A stretch of DNA of 64,000 nt from contig NC_134524.1 of the NCBI RefSeq assembly GCF_027942865.1, positions 19,273,536 to 19,337,535 of the forward strand, written 5' to 3'. Both the position numbers and the translations under genes were made by a program. Source of the stretch: Odontesthes bonariensis. Taxonomy: Eukaryota; Chordata; Actinopteri; Atheriniformes; Atherinopsidae. The notes beneath the pieces are model-generated. The model was given only the letters and a program-made list of their open reading frames with translations, made no database searches and had not been told where the DNA came from. This document shows, one piece after another, positions 48,601 to 60,824 of this stretch. Each line of letters begins with the position of its first letter. Position 1 is the first letter of the stretch.

Positions 48601-51600
48601 GAGAGTGGATGTTAACGTTACGAAGAGAAAAATGGACAAAGAGTATTACAGCAAGACATTACCAGTCTAGAACTGGTTCTAGTTATCTTAGTGCAAGGCA
48701 TCAGTCCTAGGACCACTTCTGTTCAGTTTTGTTCAAGGCTGATATTTAGTTATGCCTTGAATTAAATGTCTCCAGTTCCAATATCTAAGGTTAGGGTTAA
48801 GAGGACATTTGGATCCCTTTCTCCTACACCTTACAACTTTTACTGAAAGGTATTCCATTTTTTTATTTTTTTTATTGCCATACTAACATTAATGTTGTTA
48901 CCTGACTCTTTATCTGCCTTGCATGAATTAGGAGTTGAAGGCCTAGACAGATTATATTTAAACTTTCAATATAATGTGTACTAATTAGTACAGTACCTTC
49001 AAGTTAGCACCACTCTCCATGCTCCTCAAAACAAGGAGTTGACATTTCATGTAAACAATGACCCACATGAGTGTTGATGTTCTTTGACAGATTACATATT
49101 TAGAATTAGGCTTACATGGCTTTTCTGCAGCTTCTCACAGCTGGGATCAGCCTCCTCCTGCCCTCCTCTGATGTGTTGAAACTCTTCATGTCCAATTCGT
49201 CGAGTTCATTCTTTGATACCTGCAGCATGTATGCCAGCGCAGAGCAGTGTAGCGGAGTCAACTCTATGTCTGTATGATCTGACAGTTTGAGATATTCCTG
49301 AATCTCATCTTTGACTTTGTGGTCTCTCATCTCGACCATGGCCTGGAAAAGGTTGATGCAACTGTCTGGGGACAGAGTCTTCCTTCGGATGGATCTGAGG
49401 TAAGTCAAAATCTTCTTGTCTGCATCTTCGTTTGGCTCTAATGGGGTCAGGAGACCCTTAAGGATTCTCCGGTTTGGTTCAACCATCAGGCCAAGGAGGA
49501 ATCGCAGGAAAAAGTCCAAGTGGCCATTCTTCTTCTCCAACACTTTGTCAACAGTCATCTTTAAAAGGTCGAGCAAAGTGTGTTCGTTGTTTTTTAGGTT
49601 GAGGAAGGTGCCAAGCTCTTTGGCGTTCTTGTTTATGACACATTCATAGACATAGAGCGCTGCAAAGAACTCCTGTATGGTCAGGTGCACAAAGAAGAAG
49701 ACCTTTTTCTGGGAGAACACCTCCTCTTCCCTAAGAACTGTGTTGCAAAATCCAGAGTAAATTGATGCTTCTTCGATGTCAATGCCACAGTCTTCCAGGT
49801 CTTCCTCATAGAAGATGAGCTGATTTTCCTGAAGCTGAACAAAAGCAAGCTTGCCAAGTTTCAGAAGAAATTCTTTTTGTGTCTTCAGAAGTATCTCTTC
49901 GTTTTTCTCTGCCTTCCTGTCATATTTTCTGCTTCTGCGTTTTGTCTGGGCAAACAGGAAATGTGCCATCAGCTCTGTCAAAGTTTGAGGAATTTCAGTT
50001 TCTTCTGCTCCCCCAAAAACTTCCTGAAATGAGAGTGCAGAGATCCAGCAGAAGATTGGGATCTGGCACATGATGTCAAGACATAGTGAAGACTGAATAT
50101 GTGATATGATTTGCTCAGCAATATTCAAGTCATGACTATGTCTTTTCTTGAAGTATTCCACCTTTTGTGGGTCACTAAACCCTCTTATCTCAGTTACCAT
50201 GTTAACAAGCTCTGCAGGGATCTGATTGGCTGCTGCTGGACGGGAAGTTATCCAGAGGTTTGCATTAGGAATAAGGTTACCCTGGATGAGGTTTACGAGG
50301 AGATTACTCACAGATGTTACATCCCTGATAGATGTTACTTTCTTTAAGCGTTTAAAGTCTAACTGAAGTCTGCTTTCATCCAGGCCATCTAGGATCACTA
50401 CTATCTTGGCTTTGACATAATCGTCTGAATCCTTCAGATGGTGAAGCGCAGGATGGAATTCAGTTAGGAGCTTGTGTAGGCTTTTCTCACCTAAACTCAA
50501 ATTCAGCTCTCGGAAAGGAAGACTGAAAACAAAATCAACATCTTGGTTAGCTTCCTCTTCAGCCCAGTCAAGAATAAACTTCTGCACAGAGAATGACTTT
50601 CCGATGCCTGCGACCCCCTTCGTCAGTACTGTTCTGGGGGGTTTCTCTTGGTTGGGCAAATGTTTGAAGATGTCACTGAGGTTGACTGAGCAGTCATATG
50701 GTGATTGCGTTTTCAAATGACCTTTAAGGTGTTTGTATTCATGTTCACTGGATAGCTCTTCACTCACTCCAGTGGTAGTATAAAGTGTTGTGTAGATACT
50801 TTTCAGGGAGCTATGTTGGTCACCATTGCCTTCATATATCAAAGTAAATTTCTCTTGCATTGCTTTTTTTAGACTGTTCTTTGCTCTCAGGCTGTCATCT
50901 GTTGGGGGGAAAAAAAGTGCATAACTACAAATTCCAATAAATCCATTTAGGCAATTCTCAAAACATTTTAACTCCATCGAGAGAAAAATGCAAAAATCAA
51001 GAAAAAATTCATGACTTCAATTGTTTCTTAAAGGTTTGTCACCTCTTGTAATCCAAGTTGGGTGACAATACAATAGACAATACAATACAGCACAAACTGC
51101 ATTCTGAATTTATATGTGATGCCAAACACCTTTGATGGGTCATTTGCTAGAATAGTACTGCTAGAAGTATTTCAAGAACTTACCAAAAAGATTTTTGGGT
51201 TTCTTTCCACACTTTGGGCATGCATAGTCCAATGGGGAATCAGAGCCCGACTCTACACACCGTTTGCATGACGAGTGTCCACAGAACAGCTCGACTGGAT
51301 CCCTCACAACCTCTCTACATGCTGAACAAATGGTGGGTTGGCTGAAGGATGAACAAAACATCACATTTTTGATGGGTTTATCGCATGCCTGCTCACTGTG
51401 GCGTCATAATTCCTTTTCATATCAGACTGAATTGAACAGACTCTTCAAAAGACCGTTGAACAGCAGGCTCTGCCCAAGATTTACCTATAAGTCACATCTA
51501 TAGCAAGCATGCCAGTGGCAAGATCATGCCGTAGGGGCACTCCTTAGCAGCAGGGAGAAGAAAAATGCTCTGAAATTGGGAGGATGAATCCACCAAATAA

Positions 51601-52893
51601 AGAAAAATCCTTGAAGAAAACCTGCTCCATGGTGCAAAGACCTGAGAGTAGGACCTTAACGTCGGCCTCTGTTGAAGCAAACCCACCCCACCACCAACAC
51701 AAAATTTTGTCAGTATGACAGCCCACTTTGGACAAAAGCTTGGGGAGCTCTGTTTCAGCACAGATATGTTTATGAATTTCACTCAAATTATACAAGGTGA
51801 CATTGTCACCTGGACAAAAACGTGGTGGATCGACGCTCCAGTGTGTTCCAGCAGCACTACACTGATGTGATCTGCATTTGTTTGATGACTACAGGCTAAA
51901 TCTATTCAGGAATCTTTAATGAACCGACCTCAAACATTACAGAACATTGTATGTACCTTTGGGTTTTTTCAGTTTCAAAGTTAATTGGATCCAACTTGGA
52001 TGAATCGCTCTTCATAGACACGACAGTGGTTGGAGCAGGTTCACTTCCTTTCCACTGTAAACTACTTAAAAAAAATTAAAATTAAAATATTCACACATAT
52101 ATTCATCTACAGATATATTGAGTTCATGATAGAGCTGTTAAATACAGTGCACAAAATGTTTAATTACCGCTGAGACTTCCTATCAAAGCTGACTGGCTGA
52201 TACATGGATTCTTCACTCAATGAGACACAGCTGGGACTCGCAGACTCAGCTTCTTTTTTCTGCAAACTGTTTGGAGAAGAGACTGACCCATTACTACAGT
52301 CACGAAAAAGAAAGTACATCTTACAAAAAAAGGTTTTACATTACAGGACATCATTTGGACTTCACCAGGTGTTAAAATTAACTAAATACAACCTCAGACG
52401 AAGAACACATGACATATTACACTGCAGCATAATTTATTGAACAAAATCTAGGCCAAAATGCAAAAGCAGTGCGTGGAAAACTAAGTACCCCCAACACACA
52501 CACACAATAATTCAAAAGCTTTTAAACCACGTTTAGCAGTTATAACTTGAAGTAACTCTTCTTTAGAGCATTGTTTCAGTTCATTAAGGTTTTTTTTCAC
52601 AATCTTTATTGCACATCTGTCTTGGGGTCCCACAACAGCAACATTTATATTCAACTGAAGTGTGGACTTTGACTGGACCATTGCAAGATCTCAAAAACAC
52701 CACAAACACCAAACTATGTGATCTGTAATACTACAAAATAGTATGTGGTTTAAAAAAATAAATAAATAAATTTGAAACATTACCTGTCAGCCAGCTCACT
52801 TGAGGAGCAAACTGGCTCTTTGGAGGATAAAACAGAGGAGCTGGAGGGGAAAGCGTCTGCTTTCTTCTTCTTCTTCTTTTTCCTCTCATCCAT
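45695..52893 (-). CDS. NLR immune receptor: RING-FISNA-NACHT-LRR-PRY/SPRY, complete
   Basis: Nine coding exons: 52893-52784, 52266-52168, 52061-51957, 51341-51184, 50898-49116, 48598-48425, 46631-46458, 46379-46333, 46221-45695. Total 3177 nt, 1058 codons plus stop, all phases matching. Starts MDERKKKKKKK. Then two related 33-35 residue exons (SPSCVSLSEESMYQPVSF; APTTVSMKSDSSKLDPINF); a C3HC4 RING at about 110-149 (CSAC, CGHSSCKRC, CPKC); FISNA about 165-230; NACHT with Walker A GVAGIGKS near 252-259 and Walker B VVILDGLDES; a NACHT-associated helical region; two 58-residue LRR exons (174 nt each); a linker exon; PRY/SPRY (LTLDPNTAYKNLLL ... LTGRCYWEVEV ... GVYLDWSAGTLSFYRV). Cytosolic sensor by family. 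Similar to proteins usually named NLRC3-like or NLRP12-like in fish. Fewer LRR exons than many relatives. Confidence 0.9.
47285..48341 (-). mobile_element. Dead Tc1-like DNA transposon in an NLR intron
   Basis: Inverted ends CACTATATTGCC (47285) and GGCAATATAGTG (ending 48341), with a TA target on the right and CA on the left. The minus strand encodes a transposase relic: helix-turn-helix part (SGRPRKMTERGLQMLRHIVR), a deletion after RISSKTVSRE, then QWRRVLWSDESRFSI, GGGIMVWGCFSGAG and FLFQHDCAPVHK, followed by a frameshift before the NLIEHLWDELERR block. It cannot make active enzyme. It lies between the two LRR exons of the NLR gene. Confidence 0.9.
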
Positions 52894-52895
52894 TT

Positions 52896-53440
52896 CTACA
52901 GCAGAAGGTGAAACAAAATTATTGGATAAAAAAACATTTCTGGACCACGAAGAATTCCACCTACAAAGCTTCAGCAAGGAGTGTCCTCAGTTTCTAAACG
53001 CTTATGTGGTGTTAAAAGGAAAGGAAACGTACAGCGGTAAACATGACAGAGTCCCAGCTCTCTGTCTGTCTGTAGGATACACAGACATGTGTAATAAAAC
53101 ATGTCAACAACACGTTTTATTGACTGTGTAGGATTGGGTGTACTTTACACCGTTGCTATAGTTATTGGATTTAGGGGGGGGAGGGGAGTGTTTCATAGAG
53201 TTACTTACACTTCTTGATGCAATAGATGTGAACGCCTGTGCAGTGGCAAATTTAGCGATATTACAAAGATATAGAAAAAAAAAAATTAACAAAATTTATT
53301 TGACGTCATTGAATGTTTTTCCTCACAACATTTAAACCTGTCATATACTTTTAGTCGATGGGTGGATGGATGGATGTATCCAGTTAAATAAAATTATATA
53401 ACAGAGTGCAGCTGATGGTTGCCTTCTTGCAAGTATGATA
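52896..53440. other. Upstream of NLR gene 1; possible 5' UTR exon
   Basis: An acceptor (TTCTGCTGTAG) directly precedes the start exon at 52895, implying a non-coding upstream exon. A donor-like AAGT|GTAAGT at about 53212 (minus strand) is a candidate for its end. No other feature seen. Confidence 0.35.
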
Positions 53441-53455
53441 TCATTCTAACTTTAA

Positions 53456-54113
53456 AGGAATAGTTCGTCGCTCTTGACATGTAGCTGTATGACATCCCAT
53501 ATTAGCAAGATCATTTATGAACATTGACTTACCCCCTGCTGCGTCCAGCGAGCCTCGTTTTGGCGTTGACGGAGGTAGTCCGGCTAGTTGGCTGGGGCTT
53601 ATAAAATAAAGCGTCTTGCTTTTCAAAACAATATGCGTTCAAAAGAGTAATACATTTGCATCACAAAATCGTTCATCCAGAAAAACTCAGACCTCACAAT
53701 CGCTTGGTGCTATTTTTGCCTCCCTTCATATCAATGCGTTCAGCCACCTAGCGATAGCCGCACCTGTTATGGTGTTTACTGCTCGGAAGCAGGGGACTGC
53801 TCAGTCTGCACTTCGGTCTGCACAGTTTACACAGCCCGTAGTGATACGAAGGAAGAGAGAAATAGCGCCAAGCGATTGTGAGGTCTGACTATTGTGACGC
53901 AAATGTATTACTCTTTTGAACGCATATTGTTTTGAGAAGCAAGACGCTTTATTTTATAAGCCCCAGCCAACTAGCCGGACTACCTTCGTCAACGCCAAAA
54001 CGAGGCTGGAACTCGGCTCACAGGACGCAGCAGGGGGAAAGACAATGTTCATAAATGATATTGCTAATATGGGATGTCATACAGCTTCATGTCAAAAGAG
54101 GCGAATTATCCTT
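53456..54113. mobile_element. Long-inverted-repeat element with TTAA target site
   Basis: Flanked by TTAA on both sides (53452-53455 and 54114-54117). The arms are near-complementary over about 270-280 bp each, from AGGAATAGTTCG to the block GACCTCACAATCGCTTGG, around a centre of roughly 110 bp. TTAA targets are typical of piggyBac and Kolobok elements. No transposase is encoded. Short open frames on both strands follow from the symmetry and are not genes. Confidence 0.85.
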
Positions 54114-54117
54114 TTAA

Positions 54118-56360
54118 GATATTTCTCACCCTAAAGATGTATTGTTTTTGTTCATCTTAGGAAGTAATGACCAGCACAATTTATTGCACAAACAGGTCGC
54201 AAACTGACGTATAGGGGAAGTTGCAAAAGAAAAACTTGTTTTTCTGCAGAGCAGTTTAAAAAAATAAAATAAAAAAATAATTCAACAGGTTTTCACAGTG
54301 GGGATGTGAGCTGAAGGGTCGTGTGCAGCTCATTTTTATATCACGACACATGAAAGCTATGTTCATGTTAAAGCAACCACAGAAAGTTTCTTCTTCATAA
54401 CTAAAACTAGAAAGCCTGTACATGATAGGAAAAAGTATTAAATATTTGTTCTCTGATTTCTTTAGAGGATAAATAAAAGTCCAAAATCCAAAGTTTATTC
54501 CCAGACCAAGGTCAGAACGGAAAAGGCAGTCAGCAAAAATGCATGAAACAGCTGAGAGGCAAAGTTCATGAACAGACTAAATCCGAAAAAAAACCAAAAA
54601 AAAACAGCAAGAGCAAGAAAACATTAGGGAAACAAAAGAAGAGAAGAGCAAGGAGAAGTACATGAATCTGGCAAAGAACCAAGGGAAGTATAAAGAGAAG
54701 GGGGAGGGGGGTAATACAACAGAACACGTGTGAAGGCAGACAAAGGCAGGAAATAATGTTAACAGGGTAATTAAAGGAAATACCTATATTGGTCTTTTAA
54801 ATGTTTTAAACTTTTAAAGGCTTTTTTTGGTCAAGCGGTGTATTATTTGCATTACTTCGGGGGGGGTTTTTTAAACAATTTCTCAGGCTCAGAAAGGCTA
54901 CTTGGAAATGTTGCTTACCTCTAATTTTACTTATGTGGATGAACTGGCACGTCCAAGAAAGTTTAACTCATTTTATCTTTTTGTTTTTCAGATATAAGCT
55001 TTAAAAAAAACCCAAAAAAACATATTTTTCAAATATCTTTAAACTCACATAAAAATATAAATGTGCCTTCACATTTTCAAAAAGATTAAAAAAATAATAC
55101 ATCTCCGAAGAGACGAACAATGTCCCTTTATGTGTCTGCTCTTAGCATATATTTTCATGCAGTCATATTTCAATGGGTCTAATCTCATATCCTGATATTT
55201 AAATAGGTTCCTCACTTTGCATTAAACAAATGGATGCAAAAGAAAGAAGCTTTTAAACTTCACATTCTTTAGACATGCAGAATTGTATTGATGTGCTCTC
55301 CCTTTGTTGATCCTGTTTATATGAGGTCATGTATCAATAGTCAGAGGGCAACAGGATAATTGTAGTCTGTATATGATGACTAATAAGTGATGCACTTATA
55401 TAAAATAAAAAATAATAATAATAAAGTTCTTTGAGATGCACGGGTTTTAAAGTCTAGCCAGAGAGTAGTAATGATGGACAACAGTTTAATCCTAACCCTA
55501 AACCTAACACATTTTAACACGAGGAGCTTAAAGACAAAGGGGGAAACCCCAGGGGGAAACCCCACGAGTCAACAAAAGCATGCAAACAGGAAAAAATTAA
55601 GAAACGTTTGCAAAGGGTATTTGTTCCATGAAAAACTAATGGATAAAGATAAATCAAGAAAAACAAACTTACTGTGTTTAAAACTAACTGTTCCAGTCGC
55701 TCCTGTATGAATGCAGATAAAGTGTTGGTAACTCCACGCCAGCCTTTCTGCTGACTGTCGTCCTCACATGAACCTGCGTTCAAATATAGAATTACAGGGC
55801 TATACAAGTTTAATACTCTCCCGAGTATTGTTACGCTCAGTGGTTTTGTGTTTTCGTTTTCCTATGTGCTGGTTTTCCCTTTACGTTTAGATGTTTCCTG
55901 ATTCATTATGGTGCGATCCTGTTCTTTGGTTCCCGTAACTAACTGCCTTACCTGTCGTTATCACTCACTCACTGCATATTCTCCTGCTTTTCCTTTGTCA
56001 GATCTTTGTTCGTGTCATCGTTTCCCTGTGATAACTCCAGCCAGTCTTCTTTGGTTTCTCTTAGGTCCGTTCAGTAACTTTCTGTATTTATAACAGTAGT
56101 TACACTCGTGCTGCCTCGGCAGCGTCCTCAGTTGAACCCACCTGTTGTTTTGTGTGTACCTGCACTTCTTTGTTTTTCCAGTATGTACTAAACACACATC
56201 ATTTTAAATACCTTTAACAGTGCAGAAAGGTCAAAGTCATCAGTGTCAACACTGAACAGACGGTCAAAGTCAACTGTAATGATCTTTTTTTTCTGATCAC
56301 AGAAATACTGTATTTTTGTGATATCTTATGTAATTTCATATCTGTGTTTTGTGCATCTTT
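54118..56360. other. Intergenic, no gene seen
   Basis: AT-rich with several A/T runs. A short CCTAACCCTAAACCTAAC stretch at about 55492 is only telomere-like by chance. Sequence at about 55800-56160 may be part of a repeat, but I could not identify it. Confidence 0.4.
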
Positions 56361-56362
56361 TA

Positions 56363-57512
56363 TGGAAGTTTTTCTGTGCCATCAGAGTTTGAATACGAAT
56401 TTCTAATATTGATTTTTTTTACAGCATCAAAATCAAACTTTGAATTTGAAAAACCAACAGTGTAAAAAAAAAATCTATTTCTAAAAACAAAAATCAGTGT
56501 AAAAAAGTTCAACATCTAAAAACAAATTCAGTGTAAAAAAATTCAACTTCGAAAAAATTCAGTGGAAAAAGACTCAACATCCGAGTAAACGGGAGAAGCA
56601 ATGGATCCCTGTCTCAATTCATCCAACGGCAGCCAATCAAGTTATGCTCCATTGGACAGATCAGCTCAATAGATATTAGTAATATCTATTACTCAATTTT
56701 ACTAACATAAATGGCAAATAAAGTAAACTCACTCACCTAAGCACCATCACCCGCGTTGGTGGACATGGCTACGGAAGAGTATTAGGGCCAGGCATAAGAA
56801 AAAAATATATATATTTTGCCTGTCGAGATTAAAGTCGACATGTCGAGAATAAAGTCGAAATGTCGAGAATAAAGTCGTTTCAACATTTCGACTTTAATCT
56901 CGACATGTTGACTTTATTCTGAACATGTCGACTTTATTCTGAACATGTCGACTTTATTCTCGACATTTCGACTTTATTCTGAACATGTCGACTTTATTCT
57001 CGTCATTTCGACTTTATTCTGAACATGTCGACTTTATTCTCGTCATTTCGACTTTATTCTGAACATGTCGACTTTATTCTCGTCATTTCGACTTTATTCT
57101 GAACATGTCGACTTTATTCTCGTCATTTCGACTTTATTCTGAACATTTCGACTTTAATCTCGACATGTTGACTTTATTCTCGACAGGCAAAATATAAATA
57201 TTTTTTCTTATGCCTGGCCCTAATACTCTTCCGTACATGGCTGATCTGTCCAATGGAGCGTAACTTGATTGGCTGCCGTTGGATGAATTGAGACAGGGAT
57301 CCATTGCTTCTCCCGTTTACCCGGATGTTGAGTCTGGTTCTTTTTCCACTGAATTTTTAGATGTTGAATTTTTTTACACTGATTTTTTTTTTTTAGAAAT
57401 TGATTTTTTTTTTACACTGTTGGTTTTTCAAATTCAAAGTCTGATTTTGATACCGTAAAAATTCAATATTAGAAATTTGTATTCAAACTCTGTTGGCACA
57501 GAAAAACTTCCA
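56363..57512. mobile_element. Fold-back transposon with internal satellite array
   Basis: The ends TGGAAGTTTTTCTGTGCC and its complement are flanked by TA on both sides (56361-56362, 57513-57514), as for Tc1/mariner-type elements. The arms pair over several hundred bases; the left arm has about 110 extra bases after GGACAGATCAGC. An inner pair of AGGGCCAGGCATAAG/complement repeats surrounds a tandem array. No transposase. Probably a non-autonomous element, possibly two nested ones. Confidence 0.85.
56822..57186. repeat. 20-bp tandem array with internal inversion
   Basis: Units resemble ATTTCGACTTTATTCTGAAC. From 56885 there are 15 units of exactly 20 bp, with ATGTCGACTTTATTCTCGTC and ATTTCGACTTTATTCTGAAC alternating as a 40-bp dimer in the middle. 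The first units (56822-56880) run in the opposite direction, giving a hairpin-capable junction near 56880. Confidence 0.95.
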
Positions 57513-57519
57513 TAATCTT

Positions 57520-58330
57520 TTCTCTTTCTTAATCTTAAAACCAATTAATGCAGCAGATAAAATCTGTAATAAAAAATGTGCTTGCTTTGACCCTGTAAAT
57601 AACAAGACAGGTAATTCAAGAACATTTACATGACCATCATCACCGGCTTACATAGTGTCATATGTGATAACTGTAAGTAGATAATGCATGAAAATTAGTA
57701 GAGTAATGAGAATAAGAATTCCAGAAAATTCAGGATAAAACCAAACACAGAGGGAGACGTAAAGTCATTCTGAATGTTAATGTGGTGGTAGTATGTACAA
57801 TTTAGCCACTGAGCTGGTTTACAGCATCATGATGCAGTAACACAAGTCACAACACAAAACTTTGAATGTCCTTTAATGTCTGATTATTAACTATTTAAAA
57901 ATACAGAAATACATACAAGTGAACAATATAAGGTGGTAAAGCAGAAAAATATTCCACTGAAGGCCAGATAAGTGGCTCTCTCTTTGGATGATCAACACAT
58001 GAAATGTAAATGACAAAGATTCACCTCATGCTTCTTCTTTTGATTTTTGTCCTGAAGTCACACCTTATTCTTTACATGGCGAGTAAAATCAAAACAAAAC
58101 AATTCCATTGAAGTATTGTAACAAAAATAAATAGACAAGCAGTACTTGGGAATCGAGAGGAGCTTTACATCCATAAAGCTTCCCTTGGCAAAGCAAATTT
58201 GTTTGGCATAACACGGTATCCGGGTTACAATTCTGTTGCCATGATAATGGACGGGACAAGGGGAAAAAAAACAATTACAAAACCATCCAATCCTCCAAAA
58301 GCACTTTCTTGTTTGTGAAAATATAAAAAT
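57520..58330. other. Intergenic, no gene seen
   Basis: AT-rich spacer between two transposons; no coding similarity seen. Confidence 0.5.
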
Positions 58331-59131
58331 TAGGGCTGGGCGAGTTAACTCGTTAATTATTTAATGCCAATAAATATTTTATCGCGCATTAACTCGTGTT
58401 TTATTTTATTTTATTTCTTTATTCAAAAAAAAATTTAAGTATTTTTTTTCCTTAAATGGATAGGACAGTTCAGAGAGGCAGGAAGCAGGGGGCAGAGAGA
58501 GGGGGAACAGGACAGGCCCGTCCGATGCGGGACTCAAACCGGGGCCAGCTGCAGCGAGGACTATAGCCTCTTGTACATGGGGCACCTGCTCAACCCACTA
58601 CGCCACGGACCACCAATGTTTTATCATTTATTTTATTATTGTAAAACTCTGTTGCTCACAGGCTTTTATTTTGTAAAAGTCTGTTGCTGTCTGCTGCGGA
58701 ACCAGAAAAGAAAGTAATCAGCGGATCCACCAAACATGGAGAAGGGTACGGAACTTTTACTCGGCCATTTTCATTTTAAAGTTCTTCCAGACGGCGGAGT
58801 CGAGAGAACCAAAGTCAAAGTAGTTCCAGTCTAAAATATCACTTAAAGGCAAAACACACAACTGATAGCAGCAAGTCATTCAACGAAACAGACAGTGGAG
58901 CGAGGCTTCTACATAAAAACTACATAAAAATGCTGATGTTAAAAGTGTGTTTGCACAACAAATGTTATGGCACTTTCATTCATATGGCAGCACATTTAAA
59001 ATAAAACGAAATGCTAAAAGCTATAAACTACTTTTGAATTAATTTTTGGATTTTGCGAACAAATGCGATTAATCATGATTAATCAGGGAAATGATATGAT
59101 TAATGAGGTTTATAATCGTTGCCCAGCCCTA
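58331..59131. mobile_element. hAT-type non-autonomous transposon
   Basis: Terminal inverted repeats TAGGGCTGGGC at both ends and a perfect 8-bp direct repeat ATAAAAAT on both sides (58323-58330 and 59132-59139). An 8-bp target duplication is diagnostic of the hAT superfamily. No transposase frame. A SINE is inserted inside, so the original element was roughly 600 bp. Confidence 0.88.
58456..58618 (-). mobile_element. tRNA-derived SINE, copy 2, nested in hAT element
   Basis: Reverse complement of the SINE at 2507-2708: A box-like GTGGCGTAGTGGG and B box GGTTTGAGTCCCGC read on the minus strand, followed by the same pyrimidine-rich body. TGTTTTAT-like sequence on both sides may be the target duplication. 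Its position inside the hAT element shows that it arrived later. Confidence 0.85.
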
Positions 59132-59139
59132 ATAAAAAT

Positions 59140-60820
59140 ACAAAAATGAAGGCAGATGTGAAACATGTGATGACATGAATAGAGTGACTTATTGAGAAAA
59201 ATTTGAATAGAGAAAGAGAACATTGTTTCATTTTCACAATAACAAAGTACACATACTCATAACGATCAGGCTGAGTGATGGAAACTATTTATCTGAAGAG
59301 ACTCAGTGTTTGAAAACCTCTTTGAAATGTGTTATTTCACTGCTTTCCCTACTTTTAGTTCAACCTGAGATAAGAACTTATTCAGGCCCTTATTTCAATC
59401 AGTTGAATAGAAATTGAAGTAAATGATCTTACTGTGTGAGCTGCAAACACGATTCGGTAAAGTGAGACGAAGGGAAAGTTTTAATTCTACATAATTATTC
59501 AAATAAGCTGAGACAATCAATTATATGAGAACACTTGCAGAGTATATTAAAGACATTGATTAAGGAAACTATTAATACAAATTGACCTGTATAAGAGTAA
59601 ATACATGCTACTATGAATACAAGGCATGATAATAAAAGGCTATAACAAGCAATACACAAACCTACAGAACTCAGGACATATGTATGCACAGGTATCATTC
59701 ATCTTACTGCCTTGCAAAGGCAAAGATTATTTTTCATTAATGGCAATATTGGAAGCCCCTAGAATGTTAAAAAAAATCTGTCTATTGATCGCTCCACTTT
59801 GGATTAAAATATCTCAACTGTTAGGAATCTGAATTTGTAACCCCCAGACTCTTCCTCTTTTTTGTGCTTAGCTAAATACTTTGCTAAAACTATACGTTTG
59901 GTATCTTGTTATCTTCTTGGAGCTTGTTATTCCAATTGCATTTATGGTATGAACCACTTAGTCTACATTTTGGTAACTGGTGATTGCAATACTTTTTCTT
60001 AACAAATAATATTTACATTTGCCTAGCCTCTACTTATTAGCACATAGCATTATATTAACATTGAAATGTTATCAAACTAAAGTCAACCATGTAGCTATAA
60101 TAGTAGCAATATTGTAACAATACTAAACAACATGGCAGCATTATTGTGAACATGTTAGCATGCTGTTACCATCTTAATCGAAAACATTTGTGTTTAATGT
60201 GCATGTTGACATCCAGAGTATTTGACAAAAAAAAGAAGGAAATTCTGAATTCATTCAGAATATATTTGTCAAAACTTTGTCACTGTAAGTCAATATACAA
60301 GGAGCCATGTGATCACGTTAGCGCATTTTCACCAAAAGTCTCCATGGAATGTTTTGATGCTTTATAATTTGAAACATCAACACTTTCACACACTGAGGAA
60401 ACTGCGTTTAACAATTCTGATGCTTTGCCATGAAACAAGAAGTACTTATATCAGACAGAAGCAAAATCCAAACTGCAGCAAACCTCTCATGTTAGATCAG
60501 AGTCCAGCCCTGAACTCAACTCTATATCAATATTATGTGAGAGTGGCAAAATGGCTCACCAGCTCCACATACATTATTTCAATAACTGAGCCATGCCCAC
60601 TACTTTCCCAGGTATCTGGTGAAATTTGGTACACACCTGTAACTGGTTTAGACCTACAAAAAAAAAAGTAAATACAGGGAATCAGCTATTTTTAACTAGT
60701 GGGTGATTGTAGGCACAATTTGGTCTGTTTTGAGGGATTACATTTTAACAGACTCCAACAGATTTAAAGATCTTAAAAACCTGATATGTGCCTAGTTTAA
60801 GCACAAGCTCTGTAATCTAA
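59140..60820. other. Intergenic, no gene seen
   Basis: AT-rich sequence without recognisable coding regions or transposon ends. Confidence 0.5.
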
Positions 60821-60824
60821 TATT

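Noticed and set aside
53616..54134. Open frames on both strands in the TTAA element
   Set aside because: They mirror each other because of the inverted repeat and show no domain.
55488..55510. Interstitial telomere repeat (CCTAACCCTAAACC)
   Set aside because: Fewer than three imperfect units; too short to mean anything.
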